Notes: a model not told the origin generated them from the sequence alone. 14,598 nt of DNA from Desulfobacterales bacterium (GCA_030149585.1 JASFBJ010000058.1:1-14598), one strand, 5' to 3'. Positions 1 through 6,858 are shown, numbered from the stretch's first letter. A program made the numbers and translations.

Positions 1-1347
1 CGGCCCGCCATCCCTTTAATAATTCTTTCCATTACCTTGTTCTGCTTTGGGAAAGAGGTGTTTAAAGCTCTTGGATTTCCTCTATCGTTACTCATTTTCA
101 TGATTCCTTTGCCAACTATGTTCGGTACCATGATTGGTGTACATCTGAAGTCGATTTCAACCCTATTGGGTGAAATGATTTTGCGATTATTCGGTGTATC
201 GGTTTTTGTTGAAGGGAATGTTATAGACCTTGGTGTTACCCAACTTCAGGTAGTAGATGCATGCAGCGGTCTTCGCTATATTTTACCACTTTTTGCAATA
301 GGCGTGGTCTTTGCCTATTTTTTTGAAAAGGCCAGGTGGAAACAATTTGTTTTAGCCATTTCAACTATCCCGATTGCGGTAATAACAAACGGCATGCGGA
401 TTGGAATAACAGGCATTCTTGCGCAGAAGTATGGCTCAGAAGTTGCAGACGGATTTTTTCACGGATTTTCCGGATGGCTTATCTTCATGTTCGCATTTTC
501 ACTATTATTTGTTTTTCACTTTATTTTAAGTCTTATCTTCGGTAAAACTCAATCCCATAATAAAACAAATATCGGAGATAAAAAAAGACCGGAAGGAATG
601 AAGCCAAAAAAAAATACGATTCCCTTAGTGGTCTGCTCTTCCTTTTTGCTTTTTGTTGGTATTTTGAGTTATACGACAGCCGCCCTCCCTCCATTGAAGA
701 TTGAGGATGGGCTTTCAAATTTTCCACTGGCAATAAAAGAATGGAAAGGCCGATCAGTAAATATTGATCCTGAGATGATAACTGCATCAGGCGCGCAGGA
801 AGCATTCAGCGCGACATATCTGGATATGTCCGAAGATATTGTTTCCTTGTATATTGGGTATCGCAGTTCACCTTTTCTTGAAAGTGAAAACTTTTTCCAT
901 AGTCCTTATGTCTGCCTTCCTTCTTCCGGCTGGAAAACCCTTATGATCACTAACCATAAAATAACAAACATTCCGCATTTTGGCTCTATTAGAGTTCGGA
1001 AAATGCTTAGTGAAAAAATTGGACAAAAACAATTAGTTTATTACTGGTTCCAGACCAAAAGCCGCACCTCATTTGATGTGAATATCAATCGCTTTCACTT
1101 GGCTTTACATGCCATTTTACGGGATAATACCCATGATCTTTTTATCCGGCCAATCACTCCGGTTAGGCCAAACGAAACAATTGAAGATGCAGAAAAAAGA
1201 ATGGATCAATTTGTAAGAGATATGATGAGCGCTCTTCTTCAGTTTTTGTCTGAAAAACAAAGAAGGGGCACGATGCATCGTGCCCGTACTTCGATGAAGG
1301 GACGCCACGATGCATCGTGCCCGTACCAGAGGTCGGAGGGCAATTAG
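1..1347 (+). CDS. xrtD: Exosortase fused to EpsI domain (5' partial)
   Basis: The reading frame is open from base 1, so the N-terminus lies outside the window. The first half is a multi-membrane-segment exosortase, a presumed transpeptidase that recognises C-terminal sorting signals. The catalytic triad of the family is visible: Cys in DACSGLRY (262-264), Arg in NGMRIG (397-399) and His in FHGFSGW (460-462). After a Lys-rich linker near 580-610 comes one more membrane segment and an EpsI (DUF3485) domain, with the typical WKGR and YVCLPSSGW motifs. The exosortase-EpsI fusion architecture fits the XrtD (VPLPA-CTERM) type, but the subtype is inferred. The EpsI domain should end near LLQFLSEKQ (about 1260). 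The last 29 residues are encoded by two palindromic repeats and look like read-through of inserted DNA. No substrate protein is seen in the window. Confidence 0.85.
   Translation, partial: RPAIPLIILSITLFCFGKEVFKALGFPLSLLIFMIPLPTMFGTMIGVHLKSISTLLGEMILRLFGVSVFVEGNVIDLGVTQLQVVDACSGLRYILPLFAIGVVFAYFFEKARWKQFVLAISTIPIAVITNGMRIGITGILAQKYGSEVADGFFHGFSGWLIFMFAFSLLFVFHFILSLIFGKTQSHNKTNIGDKKRPEGMKPKKNTIPLVVCSSFLLFVGILSYTTAALPPLKIEDGLSNFPLAIKEWKGRSVNIDPEMITASGAQEAFSATYLDMSEDIVSLYIGYRSSPFLESENFFHSPYVCLPSSGWKTLMITNHKITNIPHFGSIRVRKMLSEKIGQKQLVYYWFQTKSRTSFDVNINRFHLALHAILRDNTHDLFIRPITPVRPNETIEDAEKRMDQFVRDMMSALLQFLSEKQRRGTMHRARTSMKGRHDASCPYQRSEGN
1266..1326. repeat. Tandem GATGCATC-centred palindromes
   Basis: Bases 1266-1285 form a perfect 20-base palindrome, gggcacgatg followed by its reverse complement. 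A second copy of the core, cacgatgcatcgtg, lies at 1306-1319. The unit 1269-1289 recurs exactly at 1306-1326, a direct repeat with a 37-base period. The block lies inside the 3' end of the exosortase frame and supplies its abnormal C-terminal tail. It resembles dispersed REP- or MITE-like intergenic palindromes. A related palindrome with the same core occurs at 9493-9520. Confidence 0.85.
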
Positions 1348-1384
1348 CCGCAGTCACACACAGACAAACGCTGATAAAAAAAAG
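1343..1384. repeat. Left flanking repeat of the TumE/TumA block
   Basis: The sequence begins attagccgcag, continues with a cacacaga-like stretch and ends in gataaaaaaaag. It matches imperfectly with 2250-2285 on the other side of the toxin-antitoxin pair: the first 11 bases are identical and the rest is similar with small gaps. The exosortase stop codon TAG (1345-1347) lies inside this copy. An inverted, weaker resemblance (tctgtgtaat, gatctgtgg) is seen at 1488-1526. The rest of 1385-1546 holds nothing recognisable. Confidence 0.5.
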
Positions 1385-1546
1385 CTTGGACGCGGATTGC
1401 CCCAGAACGATCTCCCTGAGCTACGGGGCCAAGCACGGATTAACACTGCATGTTTTTTTATGCTGAAAGAATCAAGGCAAAATATAATCTGTGTAATCTA
1501 TGTGTTGCTGCAAGCGATCTGTGGAATCATAATGGTTAAAGGTTTT

Positions 1547-1906
1547 TTAAGCTGCTAACTTAAGCTGCGCCTCGATAATGTCCCACGGCATCTCTATTTT
1601 GTTATCTTGGGTCCGGCTAATCAGGTCAACACTTTCCAGCCGCCGCACGTCATTGTGAACGTTTTTATAATCGCGGCCCAGGGTTTTCGCCAACGCGCGT
1701 ATGCTCATCGACCCGTTTGTGCGTAGTGTTTTAAGTAACGTCCATCGCCCTGGAGTAAGCGTCTTGAGCAGCGTCTCTATGTTTTCAAAATTTAATTGCT
1801 GCCGGGTTTCAATTTTCTTGCTGCGTTCCGCGCGTTTCCACGCGTCAATAAAGTCGCTGGCTGTGCATGTAGAATCACTGACTCCGATCTGGATTTTTTT
1901 TGTCAT
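1547..1906 (-). CDS. TumA-like antitoxin, winged helix-turn-helix
   Basis: This 119-residue protein has a MarR-like helix-turn-helix around residues 65-97 (MSIRALAKTLGRDYKNVHND), followed by a short wing. It matches the HVO_A0114-type DNA-binding proteins that serve as antitoxins to TumE toxins. It starts two bases after the toxin stop codon. A strong GGAGG (complement at 1915-1919) lies inside the toxin end, so the antitoxin should be translated more efficiently than the toxin. By analogy with type II systems it would bind and neutralise the toxin and repress the shared promoter at the direct repeats 2194-2224. The order toxin-first is the reverse of classical type II pairs but is common for this family. 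Confidence 0.8.
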   Translation of the reverse strand: MTKKIQIGVSDSTCTASDFIDAWKRAERSKKIETRQQLNFENIETLLKTLTPGRWTLLKTLRTNGSMSIRALAKTLGRDYKNVHNDVRRLESVDLISRTQDNKIEMPWDIIEAQLKLAA

Positions 1907-1908
1907 TT

Positions 1909-2196
1909 TTATTTCCTCCGCGTTTTTTTAATGTCGTTTAGAAAATCTGCGACCAGAGTTTCTACATCTGTAAATCGATAGAGTTCTTCATGGTTTCCAG
2001 TGTGCTTGTGATCGCCCTTACCAGTCTCGTTGTCGTAGCGCACTATACAAGTTCCGTCAGCAAGTCCATAATACAGGCGGTATTTTAGGCCATATGGTTT
2101 GTCAGCAGTTGTTTTGGGAAGTTGCCATAGGACCATTTCACGAATGGCGCCATCCGAATAGACAAATTTTTCTCGATAAATTAATTTTGCCCGCAT
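1909..2196 (-). CDS. TumE-family toxin (DUF6516)
   Basis: This 95-residue protein carries the family hallmark RYDNETGKGDHKH in its C-terminal half, with an N-terminal beta-rich segment (AKLIYREKFVYSDGAIREMV). The biochemical target of the family is not something the sequence shows. The ATG at 2196 has no Shine-Dalgarno sequence in front of it. A TATAAT box sits only five bases upstream, so the message may be leaderless or have a very short leader. It forms an operon with the downstream HTH antitoxin. The pair sits as an insert between two exosortase-associated sequences, which suggests acquisition by transfer. Confidence 0.8.
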   Translation of the reverse strand: MRAKLIYREKFVYSDGAIREMVLWQLPKTTADKPYGLKYRLYYGLADGTCIVRYDNETGKGDHKHTGNHEELYRFTDVETLVADFLNDIKKTRRK

Positions 2197-2232
2197 ATGG
2201 TATTATATGCCATATGGTATTATAGAAGTCAA
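2194..2232 (-). promoter_or_regulatory. TumE/TumA promoter with direct-repeat operator
   Basis: The 14-base unit catatggtattata occurs exactly at 2194-2207 and 2211-2224, a 17-base period. On the minus strand each copy contains a TATAAT box. A TTGACT -35 candidate lies at 2232-2227, 19 bases from the TATAAT at 2207-2202. The first repeat also includes the toxin start codon. Two tandem sites over the promoter are what an autorepressing HTH antitoxin would use. That role is inferred. Confidence 0.55.
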
Positions 2233-2249
2233 GAGAAAAAAAAGAAATT

Positions 2250-2285
2250 ATTAGCCGCAGATTAACACAGAAACGATAAAAAAAG
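2250..2285. repeat. Right flanking repeat of the TumE/TumA block
   Basis: An imperfect second copy of the repeat at 1343-1384: an identical attagccgcag followed by attaacacagaaac and gataaaaaaag. The two copies bracket the toxin-antitoxin pair, and homology to exosortase-system sequence resumes right after this copy. They may mark the edges of an inserted block or be unrelated copies of a common intergenic repeat. Confidence 0.45.
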
Positions 2286-2287
2286 AT

Positions 2288-2488
2288 AACTCAACCCCTG
2301 TTCATCGAAGAAGCGGAGGTTTTGTTGTTTCTATTTTACTTTTTTTGATGGTTGGTGGCTTAATCTGGAATACCAGGAGATTGCCACCCGTTCAGATTCA
2401 GGGCGGAATAAAGAGTTTTCCGTTTGTTTTTGCAGATTGGAAGGGTTTATCCCAACAAATAGATCCGGATATTATCCGGATACTCTAA
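2288..2488 (+). pseudogene. Truncated EpsI-domain fragment
   Basis: The frame read from about 2288 to the TAA at 2486-2488 contains a membrane segment (VVSILLFLMVGGLIW) and then LPPVQIQGGIKSFPF, DWKGLSQQIDPDII. This lines up with the start of the EpsI domain in the exosortase gene (SSFLLFVGILSY, LPPLKIEDGLSNFPL, EWKGRSVNIDPEMI). There is no ATG before the membrane segment; an in-frame TAG lies at 2252-2254 in the flanking repeat. The fragment ends about 45 residues into the domain, so the CLPSSGW region is missing. The DNA identity to the intact copy is modest, so it is an older paralog or remnant of a separate epsI gene, not a recent duplication. It may be untranslated. Confidence 0.65.
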
Positions 2489-2499
2489 GTGATTTTACC

Positions 2500-4173
2500 A
2501 TGATTTATATGTCCACACTATTTCTTTCTCTATTTATCACCATCACCCTGATACCCATTTTCAGAAAACTTGCTTTCAGGTTGAATGCCATGGATGTGCC
2601 GAATGCACGGAAGGTACATACGTGTCCCATGCCAAAGACCGGCGGTATTGCCATGGCGCTGGGGTGCTTTATTCCCGTTCTTCTCTGGGTGCCCAAAGAT
2701 CTTTTGTTGAGGTCTGTGCTTATTGGGGCTGGAGTCCTGGTTATCTTCGGGTTTATTGATGATTTAAAAGGCATTAGTTATAAGCTGAAATTTACAGGGC
2801 AGATTATTGCCTCTTTGATCGTAATTCTTTACGGTGGGTTGAGGATCGAGTCTTTGGGAATGCTGCTCCCCTATGACATGGTGCTTCCGGGCTGGCTGGC
2901 TGTATTACTCACTTTATTTGTTATTATTGGCGTAACCAATGCCATCAACCTTTCTGACGGTCTGGACGGGCTTGCAGGCGGCGTTTCAATTCTGGGCTTT
3001 ATTTGTATAGCCTGTCTTAGCTGCCGCGTAGGTGAACAGGTCATAGCCCTTGTGGCTGTGGCAGCTATTGGTGCGATTTTCGGCTTTTTGAGGTATAATA
3101 CATATCCTGCGAAATTATTCATGGGGGATATAGGAAGTCAATTGCTTGGTTTTGTGGGTGTTACCCTGTCTGTTGAGCTCACACAAAAAAATGCTCCCTT
3201 GAGCCCGCTTTTGCCCTTGTTTCTGCTCGGGTTTCCTGTTCTGGATACACTTACCGTCATGGCCGAGCGCCTTAAACAAGGCAAATCTCCTTTTATGGCC
3301 GACAAAAAACATTTTCACCACAAACTTTTGCGCCTGGGTTTTTTTCATACTGAGACAGTTTTTGTTATTTATGTGCTACAGACCTTTTTAGTGCTTTCAG
3401 CCTTTGTGTTCAGGTACTATTCGGAATGGTTTCTTCTCATTTTCTATATCATCTTCTCCGGGGTTATTGTTACGGGATTTTATATTGCCGATATAACCGG
3501 CTGGAAGTTCAAGCGGTTTGATTTTGTGGACATTGTGATTAAAGGAAGGCTTCGTGTCCTAAAGGAAAAGGCTATTCTGATCAGAGTCTCTTTTAAAGGG
3601 GTGGAACTGGGCATGCCTTTATTGTTTTTGTTCACATGCTTTTTGCCTTCCAACATACCCAGGGTTTTTTCATTTTCGGCAATTGGCTTTATGACGTTGC
3701 TGATTCTCACCTGTTTAATCAACAGGCAGAGGGTTGAAGGTCTGTTGCGATTGGTCGTGTATCTTTCAATACCCTGTTTGATTTATTTGACTGATACGGA
3801 TATGGCCGGCTGGGTTGGAGGAAGATTAAATCTTTTGTATAATTTTTCCTTTGGGATACTGGTTCTATTTGTCATATCAACACTGAAATTTACCAGGCGA
3901 GAAAATGGCTTCAAGCTCTCTCCAATGCATTTTATTATCCTGTTCATTGCCCTTTTTGTTCCCAATCTGCCTGGGGAATATTTCGGGAACCAGCCTGTGA
4001 GTCAGCATATGGGCCTGCATATGGGCCAGCATATGGGATTGATTGCGGTAAAAATCATCACCCTTTTCTTCAGCTTTGATGTGCTGTTGGAAGAACTGAG
4101 GGAAAAAACAAACAGGCTTGCGATTTTAACAGGAGTTGCTCTGGCAGTAATAGGAGTGAGGGGTTTTCTGTAA
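2500..4173 (+). CDS. WecA/MraY-type polyprenyl-phosphate sugar-1-phosphate transferase, C-terminally extended
   Basis: The 557-residue membrane protein contains all WecA-family motifs in order: an N-terminal segment with DVPNARKVH, then TGGIAM, FIDDLKG (Mg-binding aspartates), NAINLSDGLDGLAGG, FMGDIGS and HFHHKLLRLG. Such enzymes transfer a sugar 1-phosphate (often GlcNAc-1-P) to undecaprenyl phosphate and start lipid-linked glycan synthesis at the inner membrane. The family core ends near residue 330. About 220 further residues form additional membrane segments of unknown role, with an HMG repeat near the end. The ATG at 2500 is chosen because the family N-terminus starts there. A TTG at 2437 would run back into the EpsI remnant. 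Its Shine-Dalgarno (aagtga) is weak. The position next to exosortase and PrsT-like genes suggests an exopolysaccharide role. Confidence 0.88.
   Translation: MIYMSTLFLSLFITITLIPIFRKLAFRLNAMDVPNARKVHTCPMPKTGGIAMALGCFIPVLLWVPKDLLLRSVLIGAGVLVIFGFIDDLKGISYKLKFTGQIIASLIVILYGGLRIESLGMLLPYDMVLPGWLAVLLTLFVIIGVTNAINLSDGLDGLAGGVSILGFICIACLSCRVGEQVIALVAVAAIGAIFGFLRYNTYPAKLFMGDIGSQLLGFVGVTLSVELTQKNAPLSPLLPLFLLGFPVLDTLTVMAERLKQGKSPFMADKKHFHHKLLRLGFFHTETVFVIYVLQTFLVLSAFVFRYYSEWFLLIFYIIFSGVIVTGFYIADITGWKFKRFDFVDIVIKGRLRVLKEKAILIRVSFKGVELGMPLLFLFTCFLPSNIPRVFSFSAIGFMTLLILTCLINRQRVEGLLRLVVYLSIPCLIYLTDTDMAGWVGGRLNLLYNFSFGILVLFVISTLKFTRRENGFKLSPMHFIILFIALFVPNLPGEYFGNQPVSQHMGLHMGQHMGLIAVKIITLFFSFDVLLEELREKTNRLAILTGVALAVIGVRGFL
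4003..4038. repeat. Three-copy 12-base in-frame tandem repeat
   Basis: The unit cagcatatgggc is repeated with a 12-base period, and gcatatggg is exact at 4005, 4017 and 4029. It encodes QHMG-LHMG-QHMG within a loop of the transferase C-terminal extension. A repeat in frame in a membrane-protein loop can change length by slippage without breaking the gene. Confidence 0.8.
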
Positions 4174-4187
4174 TTTCAGGAATTATA

Positions 4188-4205
4188 TAATTCGTCCTCG
4201 TTCCT
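4188..4205. repeat. 18-base dispersed repeat, copy 1
   Basis: taattcgtcctcgttcct occurs exactly here and at 9583-9600. The reverse complement of 4195-4208 (ataaggaacgagga) also occurs at 6855-6868. This copy follows the transferase stop codon and a 14-base palindrome gaattatataattc (4180-4193). Otherwise 4174-4367 shows no clear gene or terminator, only a 36-codon minus-strand frame (4183-4293). Confidence 0.7.
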
Positions 4206-4367
4206 TATTATCAAAGGCTGATCTAAATTCTTGACTATCTTCTACCGCAGCAGCATGATTTGCATCACTTTTATCGATATATGCATACCACATGCACTTG
4301 TATAGGCTTTAAGATATGGCTGGATGCCATCTATGAATCCTTTCCATACAAATACTTGTTATGCTTT

Positions 4368-4664
4368 TTAAAGACGCTTTGCGGCTTTTTTGTATACTTT
4401 CATATCTTCCCGTTTACCGACGGCAATTATCTGAACAAGAATTTTCTCAGCAACAATTTTGTAGACAATCCGAATTTTTTTCTTATCAGCATAGAGTTTT
4501 CGGTATCCTGACAAATCAATTCCCCGTTTGTTGCCCAGTTCATTGCCAAGGCCGGGTGTTAAGGATAATTTTTTAATCTGTTTGAAAACCAGGAGCCTTA
4601 CACGATTATCCAGGTTGGCAATTTCTTTGGCTGCATCAGGATGGAAAAGTATTTTATATGTCAT
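4368..4664 (-). CDS. RelE-family toxin
   Basis: The 98-residue protein has RelE/ParE-superfamily features: an N-terminal YKILFHPDAAKEI strand-helix, LSGYRKLYADKKKIRIVYKI, and the C-terminal IIAVGKREDMKVYKKA typical of RelE toxins, which cut mRNA on the ribosome. The ATG at 4664 overlaps the antitoxin stop by 11 bases, giving translational coupling. An upstream TTG at 4679 would add five residues (MAWTT) unlike the family. It is encoded last, after its antitoxin, the usual order. Confidence 0.85.
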   Translation of the reverse strand: MTYKILFHPDAAKEIANLDNRVRLLVFKQIKKLSLTPGLGNELGNKRGIDLSGYRKLYADKKKIRIVYKIVAEKILVQIIAVGKREDMKVYKKAAKRL

Positions 4665-4953
4665 CGTTGTCCAAGCCAAACTCAGCTAATATTTGTTCAA
4701 AATCAACATATGCCGCTAAAGGGGTTGTTTCTCGTTTTTTTACAGCTTTATATATTTGAAGATGTTCAATAATATCGGAAAGTTGTTGAAGCCTTTCATA
4801 TTCATCAATAGATAATATCACCACTTCTAATTTATTTTTTCTCATGACAGCAACTTTGTTTCTCTGGTGTTTCTTGATGCTGTCAAGGATGGAGCTGAAG
4901 TTTCTGACTATTTCAGTTGAACTCATCAATTCATCTTTTGTATAACCAAGCAT
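4654..4953 (-). CDS. Phd/YefM (StbD-like) antitoxin
   Basis: The 99-residue protein begins MLGYTKDELMSSTEIVRNFSS, followed by KVAVMRKNKLEVVILSIDEYERLQ, the typical Phd/YefM DNA-binding fold. An acidic C-terminal tail would wrap the toxin. The tail overlaps the RelE start. A GGGGG-rich Shine-Dalgarno lies just before the ATG at 4953. By family analogy it is the labile antitoxin and autorepressor, most probably acting on the palindrome at 4990-5003. Confidence 0.85.
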   Translation of the reverse strand: MLGYTKDELMSSTEIVRNFSSILDSIKKHQRNKVAVMRKNKLEVVILSIDEYERLQQLSDIIEHLQIYKAVKKRETTPLAAYVDFEQILAEFGLDNDDI

Positions 4954-4989
4954 GCTCGCCCCCTTGATACTGTTTTTTGCACTGGTAGA

Positions 4990-5030
4990 TGTAATTTATT
5001 ACAACTAAAGCATGTGTAGAGGTATGTCAA
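4990..5030 (-). promoter_or_regulatory. Candidate promoter/operator of the Phd-RelE pair
   Basis: On the minus strand a consensus TTGACA lies at 5030-5025. A good -10 hexamer at standard spacing is not obvious: TAGTTG at 5007-5002 is weak. A 14-base inverted repeat with arms tgtaa and ttaca lies at 4990-5003, between this -35 box and the antitoxin start. That is a plausible operator for autoregulation. Confidence 0.4.
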
Positions 5031-5145
5031 ACAGTAAAAAAAAGGCGCCGCGAAATATAAAGCTCGTTCCTAAGCTTTTGCAAGTGTCTGGATGCCAACC
5101 CTGATAAAAAATAACCCCGCCAATTTTAAAAGGAGATTTAAAACT

Positions 5146-5613
5146 ATGAAAAAAGTAATGACCCGCTATTTATTGACCTTTTTTGTTTTTCTAATGCTAT
5201 TGCCTGCAGCCCATGCCGGTAGCAATGCCAATATAGTGCCGCCTGACGATATCCGTCCGCATGATTATATTCTTATGCCGCAGGCATTGCCTTGCATTTC
5301 CCATACTTTTCAAGATCACCCCGAGGTGTTGAAATTTACGAAAGAGCAACAAAAGGCAATGGAAGAAATTGCAAATTCTGCTGAGCATGTGTCGTTAAAA
5401 ACCAGGGCAAAGGAGATCAGAGCAATTGAGTATCAAATAAAGAAGAAATTTTTTAGCGGAAAGGCAAGCAAAAAAGAATTGAGCCCGCTCCTTGATAAAG
5501 TTGCCGATCTCAGGATAGAACAAACCCTTAGATTCTTCGCAGTCCAAAACAGGGTAATCAATATGCTGAGTAAAGAACAATACAGAAAGGTGATGCGCAT
5601 TATAACAAAATGA
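5146..5613 (+). CDS. Spy/CpxP-like periplasmic protein
   Basis: This 155-residue protein has a clear Sec signal peptide (MKKVMTRYLLTFFVFLMLL... with AHA-G cleavage near residue 24). The mature part is helical and charged, with two LTxxQ-like segments (FTKEQQKAMEEI and MLSKEQYRKV) characteristic of the Spy/CpxP fold. Family members are periplasmic chaperones or metal/stress sensors. The start at 5146 is preceded by AAGGAG at good spacing; an earlier TTG at 5092 has no such site. It is the first gene of an operon: its stop TGA overlaps the Rieske ATG (ATGA). A redox-partner or sensing role with the Rieske/cytochrome b pair is only inferred from position. Confidence 0.65.
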   Translation: MKKVMTRYLLTFFVFLMLLPAAHAGSNANIVPPDDIRPHDYILMPQALPCISHTFQDHPEVLKFTKEQQKAMEEIANSAEHVSLKTRAKEIRAIEYQIKKKFFSGKASKKELSPLLDKVADLRIEQTLRFFAVQNRVINMLSKEQYRKVMRIITK

Positions 5614-6035
5614 GGAACTATAAATACATTCACCGGCGTAAATTTTTAACTGGTTTGATTAAATGGGTTAAGCTTGGATTGTGGGGCGCAATACTTTATC
5701 CGGCTTTTGCTTTTGTGGTGCATAAGGTTCCGAGGCTGCCTGTCAGGATCAGGGTTCGCACAACACCGGGAGAAAATGACATTCTGACCGAGTCTGATTT
5801 TTTTCTTTTTCCGGATATTAAATCACCACGAGCTATTTCACGCAGGTGTACCCATCTTGGCTGTCGTATTAATTACAGCAGGGAAAAAAAACTCTTTATT
5901 TGCCCCTGCCATGACAGCCGTTACACACTGGATGGAAGAGTTGTTCGCGGGCCGGCCAAAAAAGACTTGCAAGAATTTCCGCTGACCTTCTCTAAGGAAG
6001 ATGGTTATATAGTGGAACTTGATGATAATGCTTAA
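5610..6035 (+). CDS. Rieske [2Fe-2S] protein, membrane-anchored
   Basis: The 141-residue protein starts with a short basic stretch (HRRKFLTG), a Tat-like motif, followed by a membrane anchor at about residues 20-37. The Rieske domain has CTHLGC (residues 80-85) and CPCHDSRY (98-105). The presumed cluster ligands are Cys80, His82, Cys98 and His101, with Cys85-Cys100 as the disulfide seen in bc-type Rieske proteins. A glycine-proline loop (RGPAKKDL) follows, as in the family. It overlaps the upstream Spy-like gene by four bases and the cytochrome b gene by several, so the three are probably made together. It most likely passes electrons from quinol to a periplasmic acceptor that is not encoded here. 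Confidence 0.92.
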   Translation: MRNYKYIHRRKFLTGLIKWVKLGLWGAILYPAFAFVVHKVPRLPVRIRVRTTPGENDILTESDFFLFPDIKSPRAISRRCTHLGCRINYSREKKLFICPCHDSRYTLDGRVVRGPAKKDLQEFPLTFSKEDGYIVELDDNA

Positions 6036-6858
6036 GTCCGGGTTTGGAGATTTGTCTCTGGCGAGTCTGCTTGTTTCCATAGTGTCAGGGCTTTTTGTTG
6101 CCTATCAGTACGATTATACGGCTGCTTATAGTTCGATAATTATAATGGAGAGTTCTCTTCCATATGGTGCATTTCTGCGATCTGTTCATTATTATTCAAG
6201 TCAAATATTTTTTATTTTTCTTTTAATTCACGCAGGCGAGTGCATTTGCCGCGGTATCCACCTGAATATGCCGGTAGTTAGCTGGATCAAGCTGGTGCTG
6301 ACTCTCCCCTGTGCTATTTTGCTCCTTTTTACAGGATATATATTAAAAGGAGATATTGTTGGAGTGTCTGCCGGTAGAATTGCTGAACAACTTGTTTTGA
6401 CCATACCTTTTATCGGAGATGTGCTGAACCGTTTTCTTTTCAGTTTGATGCATGATGGATTATATCGCGTTTATTTTAATCATATTATAGTACTGGGCTT
6501 AGTCTGCGGCTGGCTGTTGTGGAATCATTTAAAAAAGCGTACCCTCAAAGGGCATTATGTATTATTATTCATTTTTATCATGTTTGGCATTTGCTTTTTT
6601 TGTAAAGTTCCGTTAGATGCTCCTCCCAATGACGCGAAGGCAATGCTGGTCAAAGGGCCCTGGTTTTTTTTGGGTGTTCAGGAATTGTTGCGTTATTTTT
6701 CGCCTCTATGGGCGGGAATTATTTATCCATCAATTATTATACTTCTTTTAATGTTATTACCTGTTGCAGGCAAGAAATATAATGGTTTTTTCTTATCAAT
6801 AATAATTTTTTTTGTGATCAGCCATATTTGCTTAACTGTTACAGCCCTTTTAAGATAA
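6022..6858 (+). CDS. Cytochrome b/b6-like membrane subunit
   Basis: This protein of about 278 residues has two pairs of haem-binding histidines in membrane helices: about residues 56 and 70 (14 apart) and 154 and 169 (15 apart). The 14/15 spacing is that of cytochrome b6. The C-terminal part resembles a short subunit IV region (PLDAPPNDAKAM, then KGPWFFLGVQELLRYFSP). There KGPWF stands where the quinol-site PEWY motif occurs in classical bc complexes. With the Rieske protein it should form a minimal quinol-oxidising module; no cytochrome c1 or f gene follows. The start is uncertain between the ATGs at 6022 and 6028, both overlapping the Rieske gene; a TTG at 6019 is less likely. Confidence 0.87.
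   Translation: MIMLKSGFGDLSLASLLVSIVSGLFVAYQYDYTAAYSSIIIMESSLPYGAFLRSVHYYSSQIFFIFLLIHAGECICRGIHLNMPVVSWIKLVLTLPCAILLLFTGYILKGDIVGVSAGRIAEQLVLTIPFIGDVLNRFLFSLMHDGLYRVYFNHIIVLGLVCGWLLWNHLKKRTLKGHYVLLFIFIMFGICFFCKVPLDAPPNDAKAMLVKGPWFFLGVQELLRYFSPLWAGIIYPSIIILLLMLLPVAGKKYNGFFLSIIIFFVISHICLTVTALLR

Noticed and set aside
1266..1326. CRISPR-like repeat pair
   Set aside because: Only two units at a 37-base period, palindromic and with no spacer-like structure or cas genes.
1310..1558. Plus-strand 82-codon frame
   Set aside because: It begins inside the palindrome and runs through repeat-derived sequence with low protein character and no ribosome binding site.
2437..2499. TTG start for the WecA-type gene at 2437
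   Set aside because: The added residues overlap the EpsI remnant in another frame and do not look like the family N-terminus; ATG at 2500 fits the first membrane segment.
4260..4576. Plus-strand frames opposite the relE gene
   Set aside because: They are antisense to the well-supported toxin gene and have no domain.
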